Assembly: GCA_005793295.1 (NCBI GenBank)
Contig: SXSX01000242.1
Span: 1-14,293 of the forward strand
DNA from: Burkholderiales bacterium
GTDB taxonomy: Bacteria; Pseudomonadota; Gammaproteobacteria; Burkholderiales; Burkholderiaceae_C
Length of the DNA: 14,293 nt
Direction: 5' to 3'
The notes under the pieces are model-generated. The model did not search any database. It worked only from the letters and a program-made list of their open reading frames with translations, and was not told the DNA's origin. Shown here in pieces: positions 1 to 7,611 of the stretch. Position numbers and translations under genes: made by a program. Within the stretch, counting starts at the first letter, position 1; each line of letters opens with the position of its first letter.

Positions 1-365
1 CGCGCTTGGGCCAACAAAAAAGCCCCAGTGTCTAACGCGCCTAACGTTGCGCCACTGCGATCCCATTGCCGCAAGCAGTCCCCCATCTCACGGAGGTAAT
101 ACTGCAAGGGGTTAAAGCCGGCAACCACAAACAAGGTCTGAATCGTAGATGCTTCGCGCAAGGCGCCATCGACATTCAAAGACATGCCGTTACTGGCCTT
201 TACCGCTTGCCCGTCCCAGCTCAAAATTTTCCATCGGTAGGCGTCCTTGCGAAAACGATTGGCCACGCGAAGCGGTTCGAGCGCCGAGACAAAACCCATC
301 ATGGAAAACTCGGGCAACAAGAGGAAGTGAAATTCGCGGGCCGCGTTCACTTCCATGGTCTGCAT
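1..365 (-). CDS. GlxA/CdhR-type transcriptional regulator, N-terminal part (runs off window)
   Basis: Partial gene of 121 codons read from 365 down to base 1 with no stop, so it continues beyond the left edge. The translation begins MQTMEVNAAREFHFLLLPEF and continues with SMMGFVSALEPLRVANRF, a YRWKILSWDG segment, LFVVAGFNPLQ and LGALDTGAFLLA. This is the DJ-1/PfpI-like (class I glutamine amidotransferase-like) ligand-sensing domain of the GlxA family, whose members carry an AraC-type helix-turn-helix at the C-terminus, here out of view. CdhR and GbdR, the Pseudomonas regulators of carnitine and betaine catabolism, belong to this family. The gene starts 17 bases after the caiD-like stop on the same strand, so it is probably the last or a late gene of the operon and its likely regulator (inference). 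A second Met at 356 is an alternative start. No convincing Shine-Dalgarno sequence precedes either. Confidence 0.85.
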   Translation of the reverse strand, partial: MQTMEVNAAREFHFLLLPEFSMMGFVSALEPLRVANRFRKDAYRWKILSWDGQAVKASNGMSLNVDGALREASTIQTLFVVAGFNPLQYYLREMGDCLRQWDRSGATLGALDTGAFLLAQA

Positions 366-382
366 CCGGTTGCGAAACGCGC

Positions 383-1165
383 TCAGCGCGCCTGCCAGCG
401 CGGAGATCGTTTTTCTGAAAATGCGCGGGGTCCCTCGGCTGCATCGTCTGAACGCAGCATGGCGCGGTAGTGGGGTAGGTCCGCTTTTCGCAGGGTGGCG
501 TAAGCCGCTGCTATGGTTTGCCCTTCGGTGGTTTTTACCAGCTCTTTAACCGCTGCCAAAGCCAAAGGTGCTGCCAAGACCATCTCTTGCGCCAAAGCCT
601 GTGCAGCTTCGAGTAACTGATCAGGGCTCACAACCCGGTTAACCAGCCCCCAGCGCGCTGCTTCTAACGCGCCCATTCGCCTGCCGGTTAACAGCATTTC
701 CAAGGCAATCGCCCGGGGCAAGCGCCGGGGCAGACGCAACACTCCGCCTGAATCTGCCACCATCCCGAGCTTGACTTCGGGGAGCGCAAATTCTGCAGTG
801 TCACTCGCCACGATCAGGTCAGCGGCTAGGGCAAGTTCAAAGCCTCCGCCCATGGCCAAACCGTTCACTGCTGCAATCACTGGTTTGTGAAGGCTGAAAA
901 ATTCTGTCAGCCCGGCAAACCCGCCTGGTCCGTGGTCCGCGTCAATGGCCTCGCCTTGTGTGGCTCCAGCTAAATCCCATCCGGCGGAAAAAAACCGCCC
1001 GGTGCCCGTCAAAATCCCCACCCGCAGCACAGGGTCGTCATTCAACTGTTTAAAAGCCCGATACAAGGCTTGGCTTGTCGCCACATTGATCGCATTGGCT
1101 TTGGGTCGGTCTAAGGTGATTGTTAAAACGCCATTCAACACACTGGTTTTGATTGCTTCAATCAT
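383..1165 (-). CDS. caiD: Crotonobetainyl-CoA hydratase / carnitinyl-CoA dehydratase (CaiD-type)
   Basis: A 260-residue crotonase-fold protein that would hydrate crotonobetainyl-CoA to L-carnitinyl-CoA in the cytoplasm. It is not just a generic enoyl-CoA hydratase. It matches my recollection of E. coli CaiD (261 residues) almost end to end, including LDRPKANAI near the N-terminus, FFSAGWDL (58-65), GPGGFAGLTE (79-88), GGGFELALAAD (106-116), FALPEVKLG (126-134), DSGGVLRLP (138-146), TGRRMGA (160-166) and the C-terminal EGPRAF-EKR-P-W pattern. The two catalytic glutamates of CaiD correspond to E110 and E130 here. The oxyanion hole is the usual pair of SAGWDL and GGGFE backbones. The ATG at 1165 overlaps the stop of the upstream acyl-CoA synthetase by 8 bases, which implies translational coupling. 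A different short branched substrate cannot be excluded, but the carnitine dehydrogenase in the same operon supports CaiD. Confidence 0.88.
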   Translation of the reverse strand: MIEAIKTSVLNGVLTITLDRPKANAINVATSQALYRAFKQLNDDPVLRVGILTGTGRFFSAGWDLAGATQGEAIDADHGPGGFAGLTEFFSLHKPVIAAVNGLAMGGGFELALAADLIVASDTAEFALPEVKLGMVADSGGVLRLPRRLPRAIALEMLLTGRRMGALEAARWGLVNRVVSPDQLLEAAQALAQEMVLAAPLALAAVKELVKTTEGQTIAAAYATLRKADLPHYRAMLRSDDAAEGPRAFSEKRSPRWQAR

Positions 1166-3236
1166 TTAACGCTCCTTGGATACGAATTAAAGCATCGACC
1201 GCCAAAACGCCTTGGCCTTGGGCCATCACCAACACCGGGTTGACATCCAGTTCCAGCAATTGGTGGGCATGACGCTGCGCAAAATTTGCTACTGCCATGA
1301 CTGCATCGATCAGCGCCTCGACATCGCCTGCGGGTCGGCCCCGAAAACCCACCAACAAAGGCCACATTTTCAAAGCCATCAAGGCATCACGCACATTATT
1401 TCTCTGGACCGGGAAAAGCAAAGTTACAGCGTCTTGCAAAATTTCTACCAAAATCCCGCCGGCTCCCACCGTGAGCGACAGTCCGAACTGCGGGTCGCGC
1501 TGAACGCCAACAATGACTTCAGCGACCACGCCTTTGGCCATTTGTTCCACCAAAAAACGCTCCGACAACCCCGCCATTTTCTCCAAGGCCCCGCGCACTT
1601 GCACTTCGTTTTGCAGATTCAAGTGCACCGCGCCGGCTTCTGTTTTATGCGCCAATTGGTCAGAAACCGCTTTCAGCACCACGGGATAACCCAGCGCATT
1701 GGCGTATGCACACACGTCACTGGCTGCAAGCACTGCGCCTTTGGGCGTGGGCAGGCCGAACGCCGCCAAAGCTTTTTTGCTGGTGGCTTCATCGAGTAAA
1801 ACTTCTGACCCTTGAACCAAATCTTGAACCACGGGCAAGGCCAGGGTTTGGTCAAGCCGTTTTTTTGCAGCGCCTATCGCCGCTGCATTAGCAATCGCAT
1901 CCAAACAGTCTGGTAACCCGTGCATAGGCGCAATGTTTTGGTGCATCAATGCACTTGCAAAGTGCTCCGGCAAATCTTCTGGCAAGGAAGCAACCACCGT
2001 TGCACCTTTGCCCCCGGATTGCGATGCCGCAACGAAGGCGTCTACGGTGGTTCCCCAACTCTGCGCGCTGCACCGGTCTAAGCGCGGGTAATCCAAAACC
2101 AAAAGATGGGCGTCAAACTGGCAGTCCATGAGACCTGAAAAACATTCGGTCTGGGCTGCCAAATCGCCCCAAATATAGGTGTGGTAATCCAAGGGATTGG
2201 CCACACTGACCTTCTCGCCCAAGACCTTGCGCAGCCTGTTCGATGCTGCATCGGGTATGGCTGGCATCTGCATTCCGCGCGGCTGTGCCAAGTCCGCCAC
2301 CAAGGAAGCTTCTCCGCCAGAACAGCTGGCAGAAATCATGCGGTTGCCAGGCAAAGGTCCATGCACATGAAGAAACTTGCACGTCTCAATCAACCCTGCG
2401 GGGTCATTCACACGCGCCACACCACAACGCGTAAAAAGCGCGTCATACAAAGCGTCCGGTCCAGCCAAGGAGCTGGTGTGGCTCATCGCGGTTTGCGCAC
2501 CTAAGGCGGATGATCCAGCCTTGAGCGCCACCAATGGAACGCCTTGGTGCAAAGCTTTCAATGCAACTTTGGAAAACGCCGCGACATCATCCAAGCCTTC
2601 AATGTGCATCCCAATCACGCTGACGCGGGGATCGCCAAGCAAGGCGTCTACCATGCTTTCTATGCTGTCGCCACCCTTGTTGCCTACCGTAATCAAATAC
2701 GCCAAGGGCATCGCACGGCGCTGCATGGTGAGGTTCAAACCGATGTTGCCGCTTTGGGTAATCAAGGCAACGCCCCGGTTGATGCGTTCTCCGCCATGTT
2801 GGTCTGGCCACAGGGCCACGCCATCAAGGTAATTCAGCATGCCATAGCAATTAGGTCCGACCAAAGCCATGGTTCCCGCGTTTGCGACGAGTTGCTGCTG
2901 CAATTGCAAACCCTCGCCACCTACCTCGGCAAAACCAGAGGCGTAACAAATCGCCCCGCCTGAACCCCGCTTTGCCAGTTCGCCAACAATTTCTACGGTT
3001 GCTTCACGTGGCACGGCAATAAAGCTTGCGTCCGGCGCAGCAGGCAAAGAGGCTACATCCGCATAACAAGGCAATCCTTCTATGCATTCTTTGCGCGGAT
3101 GAACGGGCCAAATCTCACCGGCAAAGCCGAGCTTTCGGCATTGCCGAATCGCCTCGGCGGAGGCGTTTCCACCGAACACCGCAATATGGCGGGGAGAAAA
3201 AAGTCGACGCAGCGCCGCTGTCCGATCTCCGCCCAT
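1158..3236 (-). CDS. NDP-forming acyl-CoA synthetase (acetate-CoA ligase ADP-forming type), fused alpha-beta
   Basis: About 692 residues (695 if the TTG at 3245, which overlaps the previous stop, is used). Numbering here is from that TTG. Domains in order are an N-terminal CoA-binding Rossmann domain (about 10-140), succinyl-CoA-ligase-like domains with LITQSGNIGL (161-170) and SHTSSLAGP (255-263), a linker, and a C-terminal ATP-grasp domain (about 475-690) with HKTEAGAVHL (533-542) and ELDVNPVLV. The two phosphohistidines of ADP-forming acyl-CoA synthetases correspond to H256 and H533, and both are present, so the enzyme should be active. It makes an acyl-CoA from acid, ATP and CoA, releasing ADP and phosphate. 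In this operon, followed by acyl-CoA dehydrogenase and CaiD-like functions, the inferred substrate is gamma-butyrobetaine or crotonobetaine. Known carnitine routes use an AMP-forming ligase (CaiC) or CoA transferase (CaiB), so this would be a replacement. The substrate is not shown by the sequence. Confidence 0.85.
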   Translation of the reverse strand: MGGDRTAALRRLFSPRHIAVFGGNASAEAIRQCRKLGFAGEIWPVHPRKECIEGLPCYADVASLPAAPDASFIAVPREATVEIVGELAKRGSGGAICYASGFAEVGGEGLQLQQQLVANAGTMALVGPNCYGMLNYLDGVALWPDQHGGERINRGVALITQSGNIGLNLTMQRRAMPLAYLITVGNKGGDSIESMVDALLGDPRVSVIGMHIEGLDDVAAFSKVALKALHQGVPLVALKAGSSALGAQTAMSHTSSLAGPDALYDALFTRCGVARVNDPAGLIETCKFLHVHGPLPGNRMISASCSGGEASLVADLAQPRGMQMPAIPDAASNRLRKVLGEKVSVANPLDYHTYIWGDLAAQTECFSGLMDCQFDAHLLVLDYPRLDRCSAQSWGTTVDAFVAASQSGGKGATVVASLPEDLPEHFASALMHQNIAPMHGLPDCLDAIANAAAIGAAKKRLDQTLALPVVQDLVQGSEVLLDEATSKKALAAFGLPTPKGAVLAASDVCAYANALGYPVVLKAVSDQLAHKTEAGAVHLNLQNEVQVRGALEKMAGLSERFLVEQMAKGVVAEVIVGVQRDPQFGLSLTVGAGGILVEILQDAVTLLFPVQRNNVRDALMALKMWPLLVGFRGRPAGDVEALIDAVMAVANFAQRHAHQLLELDVNPVLVMAQGQGVLAVDALIRIQGALND

Positions 3237-3241
3237 CGCGT

Positions 3242-4414
3242 TCAACCGCCGTGCTCACGCAGCATGGCGCGAGAAATAATGTGGCGCTGGATTTCGCTGG
3301 TGCCATCCCAAATCCGCTCGACCCGGGCATCTCGCCAAAACCGCTCAATCGGGAGCTGGTTCATCAAACCCATGCCGCCAAAAATTTGCAAACTTTGGTC
3401 CGTGACACGCGCCAAAGTCTCCGTCGCAAACAATTTGGCCATGGCAGCGTCAGAATCGGTCATGGTGCCTTGGTCACATTTCCAAGCCGCTTGGAGCGTT
3501 AAAAGCTCTGCCGCTTCCAACTCGGTGGCCATATCGGCAAGCTTAAATCCGGTTCCTTGAAACTTTCCAATGGATTGTCCAAATTGTTTTCGGGTCGCGG
3601 CCCACTGGGTCGCCATGTCCAGCACGCGCCTGCCTCGACCCACGCTGGTTGCAGCCACCGTGAGGCGGGTAGCACCCAGCCATTCGCCCATCAAATCAAA
3701 ACCTTTGCCCTCTTCTCCCAAGCGCTTGTAGGCGGGCACACGGCAGTCAGTGAAAAATAATTCGCACTGGTGGTACCCCCGGTGAGACACACAGGCCGGA
3801 CCCCGGCGCACCGTTAAACCTGGGGAATTCAAATCAACCAAGAAACCAGTGATTTTTTTCTTGAGTCCATGCTTGGTTTCCTCGGCGCCTGTGGCGGCAA
3901 ACAAAATCACAAAATCACTCATGTCGGCGTGGCTAATGAAGTGTTTAGTGCCGTTGATGATGTAATCCGCATCCTCGCCTGCTCCATCGCGGACCGCTCT
4001 GGTTTGCATTCCGCGCACATCAGAGCCTGCATTGGGTTCGGTCATAGCCAAACAATCGTGGCGCTCCCCCCGAATCGTGGGCAATAAATATTCTTCAATC
4101 TGCTTGCCTTCGCAAGCCCGCAAAATATTGCTCGGACGCGCAACCACCATCTGCAGGCCATACGAGGCTCGGCCCAATTCCCGTTCCATCAAAGTGATGC
4201 TGAAGTTATCTAAGCCCCCGCCGCCCAACTCCGCAGGCATGTTCGCTGCATACAGCCCCACCTCAATGGCTTTGGCTTGAATGGATTTCACCAACGCAGG
4301 TGGCACCGCATCAAGACGCTCGACTTCATCTTCATGGGGGTACAACTCGTTTTCTACAAACGCGCGCACCGTATCCACAATCATTTTTTGTTCTGTGTTA
4401 AGTTCAAATTGCAT
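3242..4414 (-). CDS. Acyl-CoA dehydrogenase, candidate gamma-butyrobetainyl-CoA dehydrogenase
   Basis: A 390-residue flavoprotein with the whole acyl-CoA dehydrogenase fold: an N-terminal helical domain, the FAD/substrate beta-domain with AMTEPNAGSD and INGTKHFIS, and a C-terminal helical domain with TRKQFGQSIGKFQ, QIFGGMGL and ERIWDGTSEIQRHI. It would oxidise an acyl-CoA to the 2,3-enoyl-CoA and pass electrons to electron-transfer flavoprotein (family knowledge; no etf gene is in the window). Position in the operon, next to the ligase and before the CaiD-like hydratase, suggests gamma-butyrobetainyl-CoA as substrate and crotonobetainyl-CoA as product (inference). The usual catalytic glutamate in the YEGT/WEGT motif is aspartate here (D370), as also occurs in some divergent family members. 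The ATG at 4414 follows the upstream thioesterase stop by 33 bases. The stop overlaps a possible TTG start of the ligase. Confidence 0.9.
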   Translation of the reverse strand: MQFELNTEQKMIVDTVRAFVENELYPHEDEVERLDAVPPALVKSIQAKAIEVGLYAANMPAELGGGGLDNFSITLMERELGRASYGLQMVVARPSNILRACEGKQIEEYLLPTIRGERHDCLAMTEPNAGSDVRGMQTRAVRDGAGEDADYIINGTKHFISHADMSDFVILFAATGAEETKHGLKKKITGFLVDLNSPGLTVRRGPACVSHRGYHQCELFFTDCRVPAYKRLGEEGKGFDLMGEWLGATRLTVAATSVGRGRRVLDMATQWAATRKQFGQSIGKFQGTGFKLADMATELEAAELLTLQAAWKCDQGTMTDSDAAMAKLFATETLARVTDQSLQIFGGMGLMNQLPIERFWRDARVERIWDGTSEIQRHIISRAMLREHGG

Positions 4415-4447
4415 GTTTGGGTCTCAATGATTCAGGGGGTTAAGTTT

Positions 4448-5005
4448 TCAAAGCGCTTTGCGGCGAATTCCCATGGGCTTTCCCAAACTCTTCGGCGCGG
4501 CTAATACGGCATGCGCTTTGGCAATCGCATTCAAACGGTCTTGCAAATAGGCAGGCATATCCGCTGAGCGTCCTTGGGCCATATCCACGTGCACCAGCAT
4601 TTGTTCTGCGGTAGCCAACACATCACCCGTTGCAGCATGGGTCATGGTGTGGAAAATATGGACCCGCTTTTCGTCATGGTCGATTAATTGCAAACTCAAA
4701 CGCAGCTGCTCTCCTTGGGCGACTTCTCGTACATGGTGAATATGGGTTTCCACGGTGTAAAGCGAATGCCCGCCTTGGTCGCGGTAGCTCTCATCAATGC
4801 CAATGAACCGAAAAAAAGCATCAGAGTTATCACCAAAGACCAGCAAGTAACACGACTCGCTCATGTGCCCGTTGTAATCCACCCACGCAGGCAAAACAGT
4901 GGGGGCATGCAAGGAAAAAGGCGCTGCAATGGAGGCGGTCGGGTCCCACGGCTTGGCGGGAACGCCTTCGAGTGGGGTGGTAATACCGTGGTTTTTTTCA
5001 GTCAT
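4448..5005 (-). CDS. Hotdog-fold acyl-CoA thioesterase, paralogue 2 (candidate carnitinyl-CoA thioesterase)
   Basis: A 185-residue protein of the 4HBT/YbgC-like hotdog family. The core motif is LPAWVDYNGHMSES, with D43 in the position of the usual catalytic aspartate. It is followed by GHSLYTVETHIHHVREV, DEKRVHIFHTM and AEQMLVHVDMAQG. It is clearly paralogous to the thioesterase at 6125-6625 along the whole core but has about 20 extra N-terminal residues, not a recognisable signal peptide, so it is cytoplasmic. The ATG at 5005 lies 11 bases after the medium-chain dehydrogenase stop, and the acyl-CoA dehydrogenase follows. Because the other copy sits directly after carnitine dehydrogenase, as betainyl-CoA thioesterase does in Pseudomonas, this copy is a good candidate to release free L-carnitine from carnitinyl-CoA. 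That split of roles is inference; the two could be reversed or redundant. Confidence 0.85.
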   Translation of the reverse strand: MTEKNHGITTPLEGVPAKPWDPTASIAAPFSLHAPTVLPAWVDYNGHMSESCYLLVFGDNSDAFFRFIGIDESYRDQGGHSLYTVETHIHHVREVAQGEQLRLSLQLIDHDEKRVHIFHTMTHAATGDVLATAEQMLVHVDMAQGRSADMPAYLQDRLNAIAKAHAVLAAPKSLGKPMGIRRKAL

Positions 5006-5016
5006 GGGGGTATTCG

Positions 5017-6114
5017 TTAAGGCAAAGTGAATACAAGCTTACCGACAAATTTTTTCTCACCGAAGTCGCGTTGGGCTTGGGCGATGTCTTTAAGTGGATA
5101 GCTTTTTGCCACCACCGGCTCAATTTCTCCGCGTTCGATATAACCCACGAGATTGTCAAAAATGTAGTCTTCTTGAAAGGTGCATCCCAATAAATGCAAA
5201 TCTTTGAGGTACAGGGTTCGCAGATCCAATTCCACCAACGGCCCGGCAATTGCACCGGAGGTTGCGTAACGCCCACCGCGTTTAAGAACTTGCAGTAAAA
5301 TCGGCCATTGGGCGCCTCCTACCAAGTCAATCACCACATCCACAGATTCGCGGCCCACGGCATGCTCCAGGTCCACTTGGCGGTCTAACACCCGGTCCGC
5401 CCCCAAGGCGAGAACCGCCGCATGTTTATCGGTACTTGCCACCGCAATCACCGTGGCGCCGCGGCGTTTGGCCAATTGCACGGCGGCACTTCCCACGCCA
5501 CCGGAAGCACCGGTCACCAAGACGCGTTCGCCGGATTGAACGCCCGAGCGGTCCACCAAATTTTCAGCAGTTGAATAGGCACAAGGAAAGGATGCCAACT
5601 GGGCATCACTTAGATGGCTTTGAATCACCACCGCCGCATCACTGGGCACCTTGGTGTACTGTGCAAAACCGCCGTCACACTCCGAACCAAAATACCAGCA
5701 GGCATACGGCTGGTAGTTGGCATAGGCCCGCAAAATAGGCCGCACTAAGACCCGTTGACCTATGCGCTGCGTGTCCACACCTGCGCCCACCGCGACAATC
5801 TTCCCGCAGCAGTCTGCGCCTTGAATCCGCGGAAATGCCATGGGAACGCCACCCCAGCTGGGATCTTGGTCCTGTTGCGAATCAAATACCGCAGCCGCGC
5901 TTTGCGTCTGACCCTGCGCGGTTTTCGAATACCAGCCTACGCGAGTATTGATGTCAGTGTTGTTCACTGCACTGGCACCCACACGAATCAATACTTCACC
6001 AGCTAACGGGTGAGGGACAGGCAGATCTTCGCGGTATTGCAGGCACTCAGGGCCACCAAAACGGGTTAACACCACACCATGCATGGTGGTTGGAAGTTGC
6101 GCAGCTTGTTCCAT
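5017..6114 (-). CDS. Medium-chain dehydrogenase/reductase, quinone-oxidoreductase type, without catalytic zinc
   Basis: A 365-residue MDR-superfamily oxidoreductase. An N-terminal GroES-like domain (about 10-160) carries GPECLQYREDLPVP, SAVNNTDINTRVGWY and GADCCGKIVAVGAGV. The Rossmann domain carries VLVTGASGGVGSAAVQLAK and a C-terminal KKFVGKLVF. The zinc-binding Cys of alcohol dehydrogenases is replaced by the N-N-T-D arrangement typical of quinone oxidoreductases and enoyl reductases, so it is probably NAD(P)H-dependent and zinc-free. About 25 residues between GWYSK and the GADCCG motif are longer than in the basic quinone oxidoreductase. The ATG at 6114 is preferred over more upstream codons that would run into the thioesterase gene; it lies 10 bases after that stop with a weak AAGAA ribosome site. 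It is sandwiched between the two thioesterases, but no step of the proposed pathway needs it, so its substrate is unknown. Confidence 0.85.
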   Translation of the reverse strand: MEQAAQLPTTMHGVVLTRFGGPECLQYREDLPVPHPLAGEVLIRVGASAVNNTDINTRVGWYSKTAQGQTQSAAAVFDSQQDQDPSWGGVPMAFPRIQGADCCGKIVAVGAGVDTQRIGQRVLVRPILRAYANYQPYACWYFGSECDGGFAQYTKVPSDAAVVIQSHLSDAQLASFPCAYSTAENLVDRSGVQSGERVLVTGASGGVGSAAVQLAKRRGATVIAVASTDKHAAVLALGADRVLDRQVDLEHAVGRESVDVVIDLVGGAQWPILLQVLKRGGRYATSGAIAGPLVELDLRTLYLKDLHLLGCTFQEDYIFDNLVGYIERGEIEPVVAKSYPLKDIAQAQRDFGEKKFVGKLVFTLP

Positions 6115-6124
6115 GGCTGTTCTT

Positions 6125-6625
6125 TTATTGCTTCGCTTTTGGGGCAGGCAAGGCGATCGCACGGCCTGCAAATTTCGGTTTTTCAAGGCTTGCATGCGCT
6201 AACGCCATAGCCTGCAACAGATTGGAAACCGATGGCGCAAAAGGTATGGCTGTGGGTCCTGCCATGTCGACATTGAGCTGCATTTGCTCGCAAAAAGACA
6301 GGAGTTTGTCCTGGCCTTCTATATACAAACCTAAACCCAAATGCACCCGTTTGGCATCGAATCCGAGCACCTGGGTTCGCACTTCAACGCGCGAGCCCAG
6401 CTTCACCTCATGTAAAAAATTGAGATGTGCCTCCAGCGTAAACAATGAGTGTCCCAGCGCCTTACGGCCCGATGCATCCAGTCCGATCTGGTCCATAAAA
6501 CCATCAACGCCATAACTAAAGAGCACCAAATAAAAACCGTCACGCAGGTGCCCGTTGTAGTCCACCCATTCGGGCAACACTTCACTTCGGTAAGTCACCA
6601 AGCCCGCCGGGTTTGAATTACTCAT
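6125..6625 (-). CDS. cdhB: Hotdog-fold thioesterase, paralogue 1 (candidate betainyl-CoA thioesterase, CdhB-like)
   Basis: A 166-residue hotdog-fold thioesterase. The motif VLPEWVDYNGHLRDGFYLVLF places the likely catalytic aspartate at D22, followed by GHSLFTLEAHLNFLHEV, DAKRVHLGL and CEQMQLNVDMAG. The ATG at 6625 gives an 8-base overlap with the end of carnitine dehydrogenase; an upstream TTG at 6634 is less likely. In Pseudomonas the thioesterase of the cdhC-cdhA-cdhB set follows carnitine dehydrogenase, and in some rhizobia a similar domain is fused to the C-terminus of the dehydrogenase, so the tight coupling here fits the same partnership. Expected role: hydrolysis of glycine betainyl-CoA, the product of dehydrocarnitine cleavage, to glycine betaine and CoA in the cytoplasm. 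The fold is certain; the substrate is inferred from position. Confidence 0.85.
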   Translation of the reverse strand: MSNSNPAGLVTYRSEVLPEWVDYNGHLRDGFYLVLFSYGVDGFMDQIGLDASGRKALGHSLFTLEAHLNFLHEVKLGSRVEVRTQVLGFDAKRVHLGLGLYIEGQDKLLSFCEQMQLNVDMAGPTAIPFAPSVSNLLQAMALAHASLEKPKFAGRAIALPAPKAKQ

Positions 6626-7583
6626 CGTCAGCAATACCGTGTTTGGCTTTGGTGGCCTTGATAGCCGCTTGAACGGCCAACAAACAGTCGTCTCGGTAGC
6701 GCTCTAAATCGGCAATGCTGTGTTTTCCGAGCTGCTGTATGGTGCCGTCAGACACGCTATCAAGCAAGGCATCCGTCAACTCGGGTGCTTCTAGTTTGGT
6801 CCAAGGAAGTTTCAAAGCAGGACCAAACTGGGCCATGAAGTGACGCATACCGGCGTCGCCGCCGGCCAAGGTATAAATTAAAAAACTCCCCATGAAAGAC
6901 CAGCGCATTCCTGCGCCAAACCGAATGGCATCATCAATTTCACCCGTCGTTGCCACGCCGTCGTTGACCAAGTGCAAAGATTCACGCCACATCGCTTCTA
7001 ACAAACGGTCAGCAATAAATCCTGGAACTTCTTTGCGAACATGCAACGGCCGCATGCCTAAGCTGCGGTAGACCTGCATGGCCGCTTGAACCGCATCGGG
7101 ACTGGTGTTGACGCCGCCAACGACTTCGACCAAAGGCAAGAGGTACACCGGGTTAAAAGGGTGGCCGACCACACAACGCTCGGGGTGTTGTGCTTTGGCA
7201 TAAAACTCACTGGGCAACAAGCCCGATGTCGAGGAGCCAATTAGCACATTGGGGCGTGCAGCCGCTGTGATTTTGGCGTGCAAGTCAATTTTCAAATCCA
7301 AGCGCTCAGGCGCACTTTCTTGAATAAAGTCAGCGTTAGCCACACACTCTTCAATCGTCGCTACAAAACGCAGGCGCGATTGCGACGCGCCCGGCTTGAG
7401 TCCCTGGGCCACTAAGGCCCCCCAGGCTTTTTCAATGCGCGAACGCAGTTGTGCTTCGGCACCCGGAGCGGGGTCCCAAGCGATAACGTCCAGTCCATTC
7501 GCCAAGGCTCGGGCGACCCAGCCGCTGCCGATGACGCCACTGCCCAAAGCAGCAAAAGTTTTGATGTCGGTGATAAATGTCAT
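6618..7583 (-). CDS. cdhA: L-carnitine 3-dehydrogenase (CdhA-like)
   Basis: A 321-residue NAD-dependent dehydrogenase of the 3-hydroxyacyl-CoA dehydrogenase fold, oxidising L-carnitine to 3-dehydrocarnitine. The N-terminal Rossmann domain carries AALGSGVIGSGWVARALANG (Gly-rich dinucleotide loop). This is followed by FIQESAPE, SSTSGLLPSEF and the catalytic-His motif VGHPFNPVYLLPLVEVVGG. The C-terminal helical domain has PGFIADRLLEAMWRESLHLV and FGAGMRWSFMGSFL, the latter characteristic of carnitine dehydrogenases rather than fatty-acid HADs. The length equals that of single-domain bacterial carnitine dehydrogenases. The ATG at 7583 follows the cleavage-enzyme stop by 28 bases, and the stop overlaps the thioesterase start. 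Position between the beta-keto acid cleavage enzyme and the thioesterase reproduces the Pseudomonas cdhCAB order, which makes the assignment strong. Confidence 0.92.
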   Translation of the reverse strand: MTFITDIKTFAALGSGVIGSGWVARALANGLDVIAWDPAPGAEAQLRSRIEKAWGALVAQGLKPGASQSRLRFVATIEECVANADFIQESAPERLDLKIDLHAKITAAARPNVLIGSSTSGLLPSEFYAKAQHPERCVVGHPFNPVYLLPLVEVVGGVNTSPDAVQAAMQVYRSLGMRPLHVRKEVPGFIADRLLEAMWRESLHLVNDGVATTGEIDDAIRFGAGMRWSFMGSFLIYTLAGGDAGMRHFMAQFGPALKLPWTKLEAPELTDALLDSVSDGTIQQLGKHSIADLERYRDDCLLAVQAAIKATKAKHGIADDE

Positions 7584-7611
7584 GGTAAATTCTTAGTGAT
7601 GGAAAGAGGCG

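Noticed and set aside
66..470. Plus-strand open frame of 134 codons at the left end
   Set aside because: It is antisense to the GlxA-type regulator and the caiD 3' end, whose minus-strand products are clearly conserved; the plus product has no recognisable domain.
1212..1799. Plus-strand open frame of 195 codons
   Set aside because: It lies antisense within the ATP-grasp region of the acyl-CoA synthetase; composition and lack of motifs mark it as a shadow frame.
6115..6195. 27-residue N-terminal extension of the medium-chain dehydrogenase
   Set aside because: It would overlap the thioesterase gene by about 70 bases, and the residues look unlike an MDR N-terminus; the ATG at 6114 fits better.
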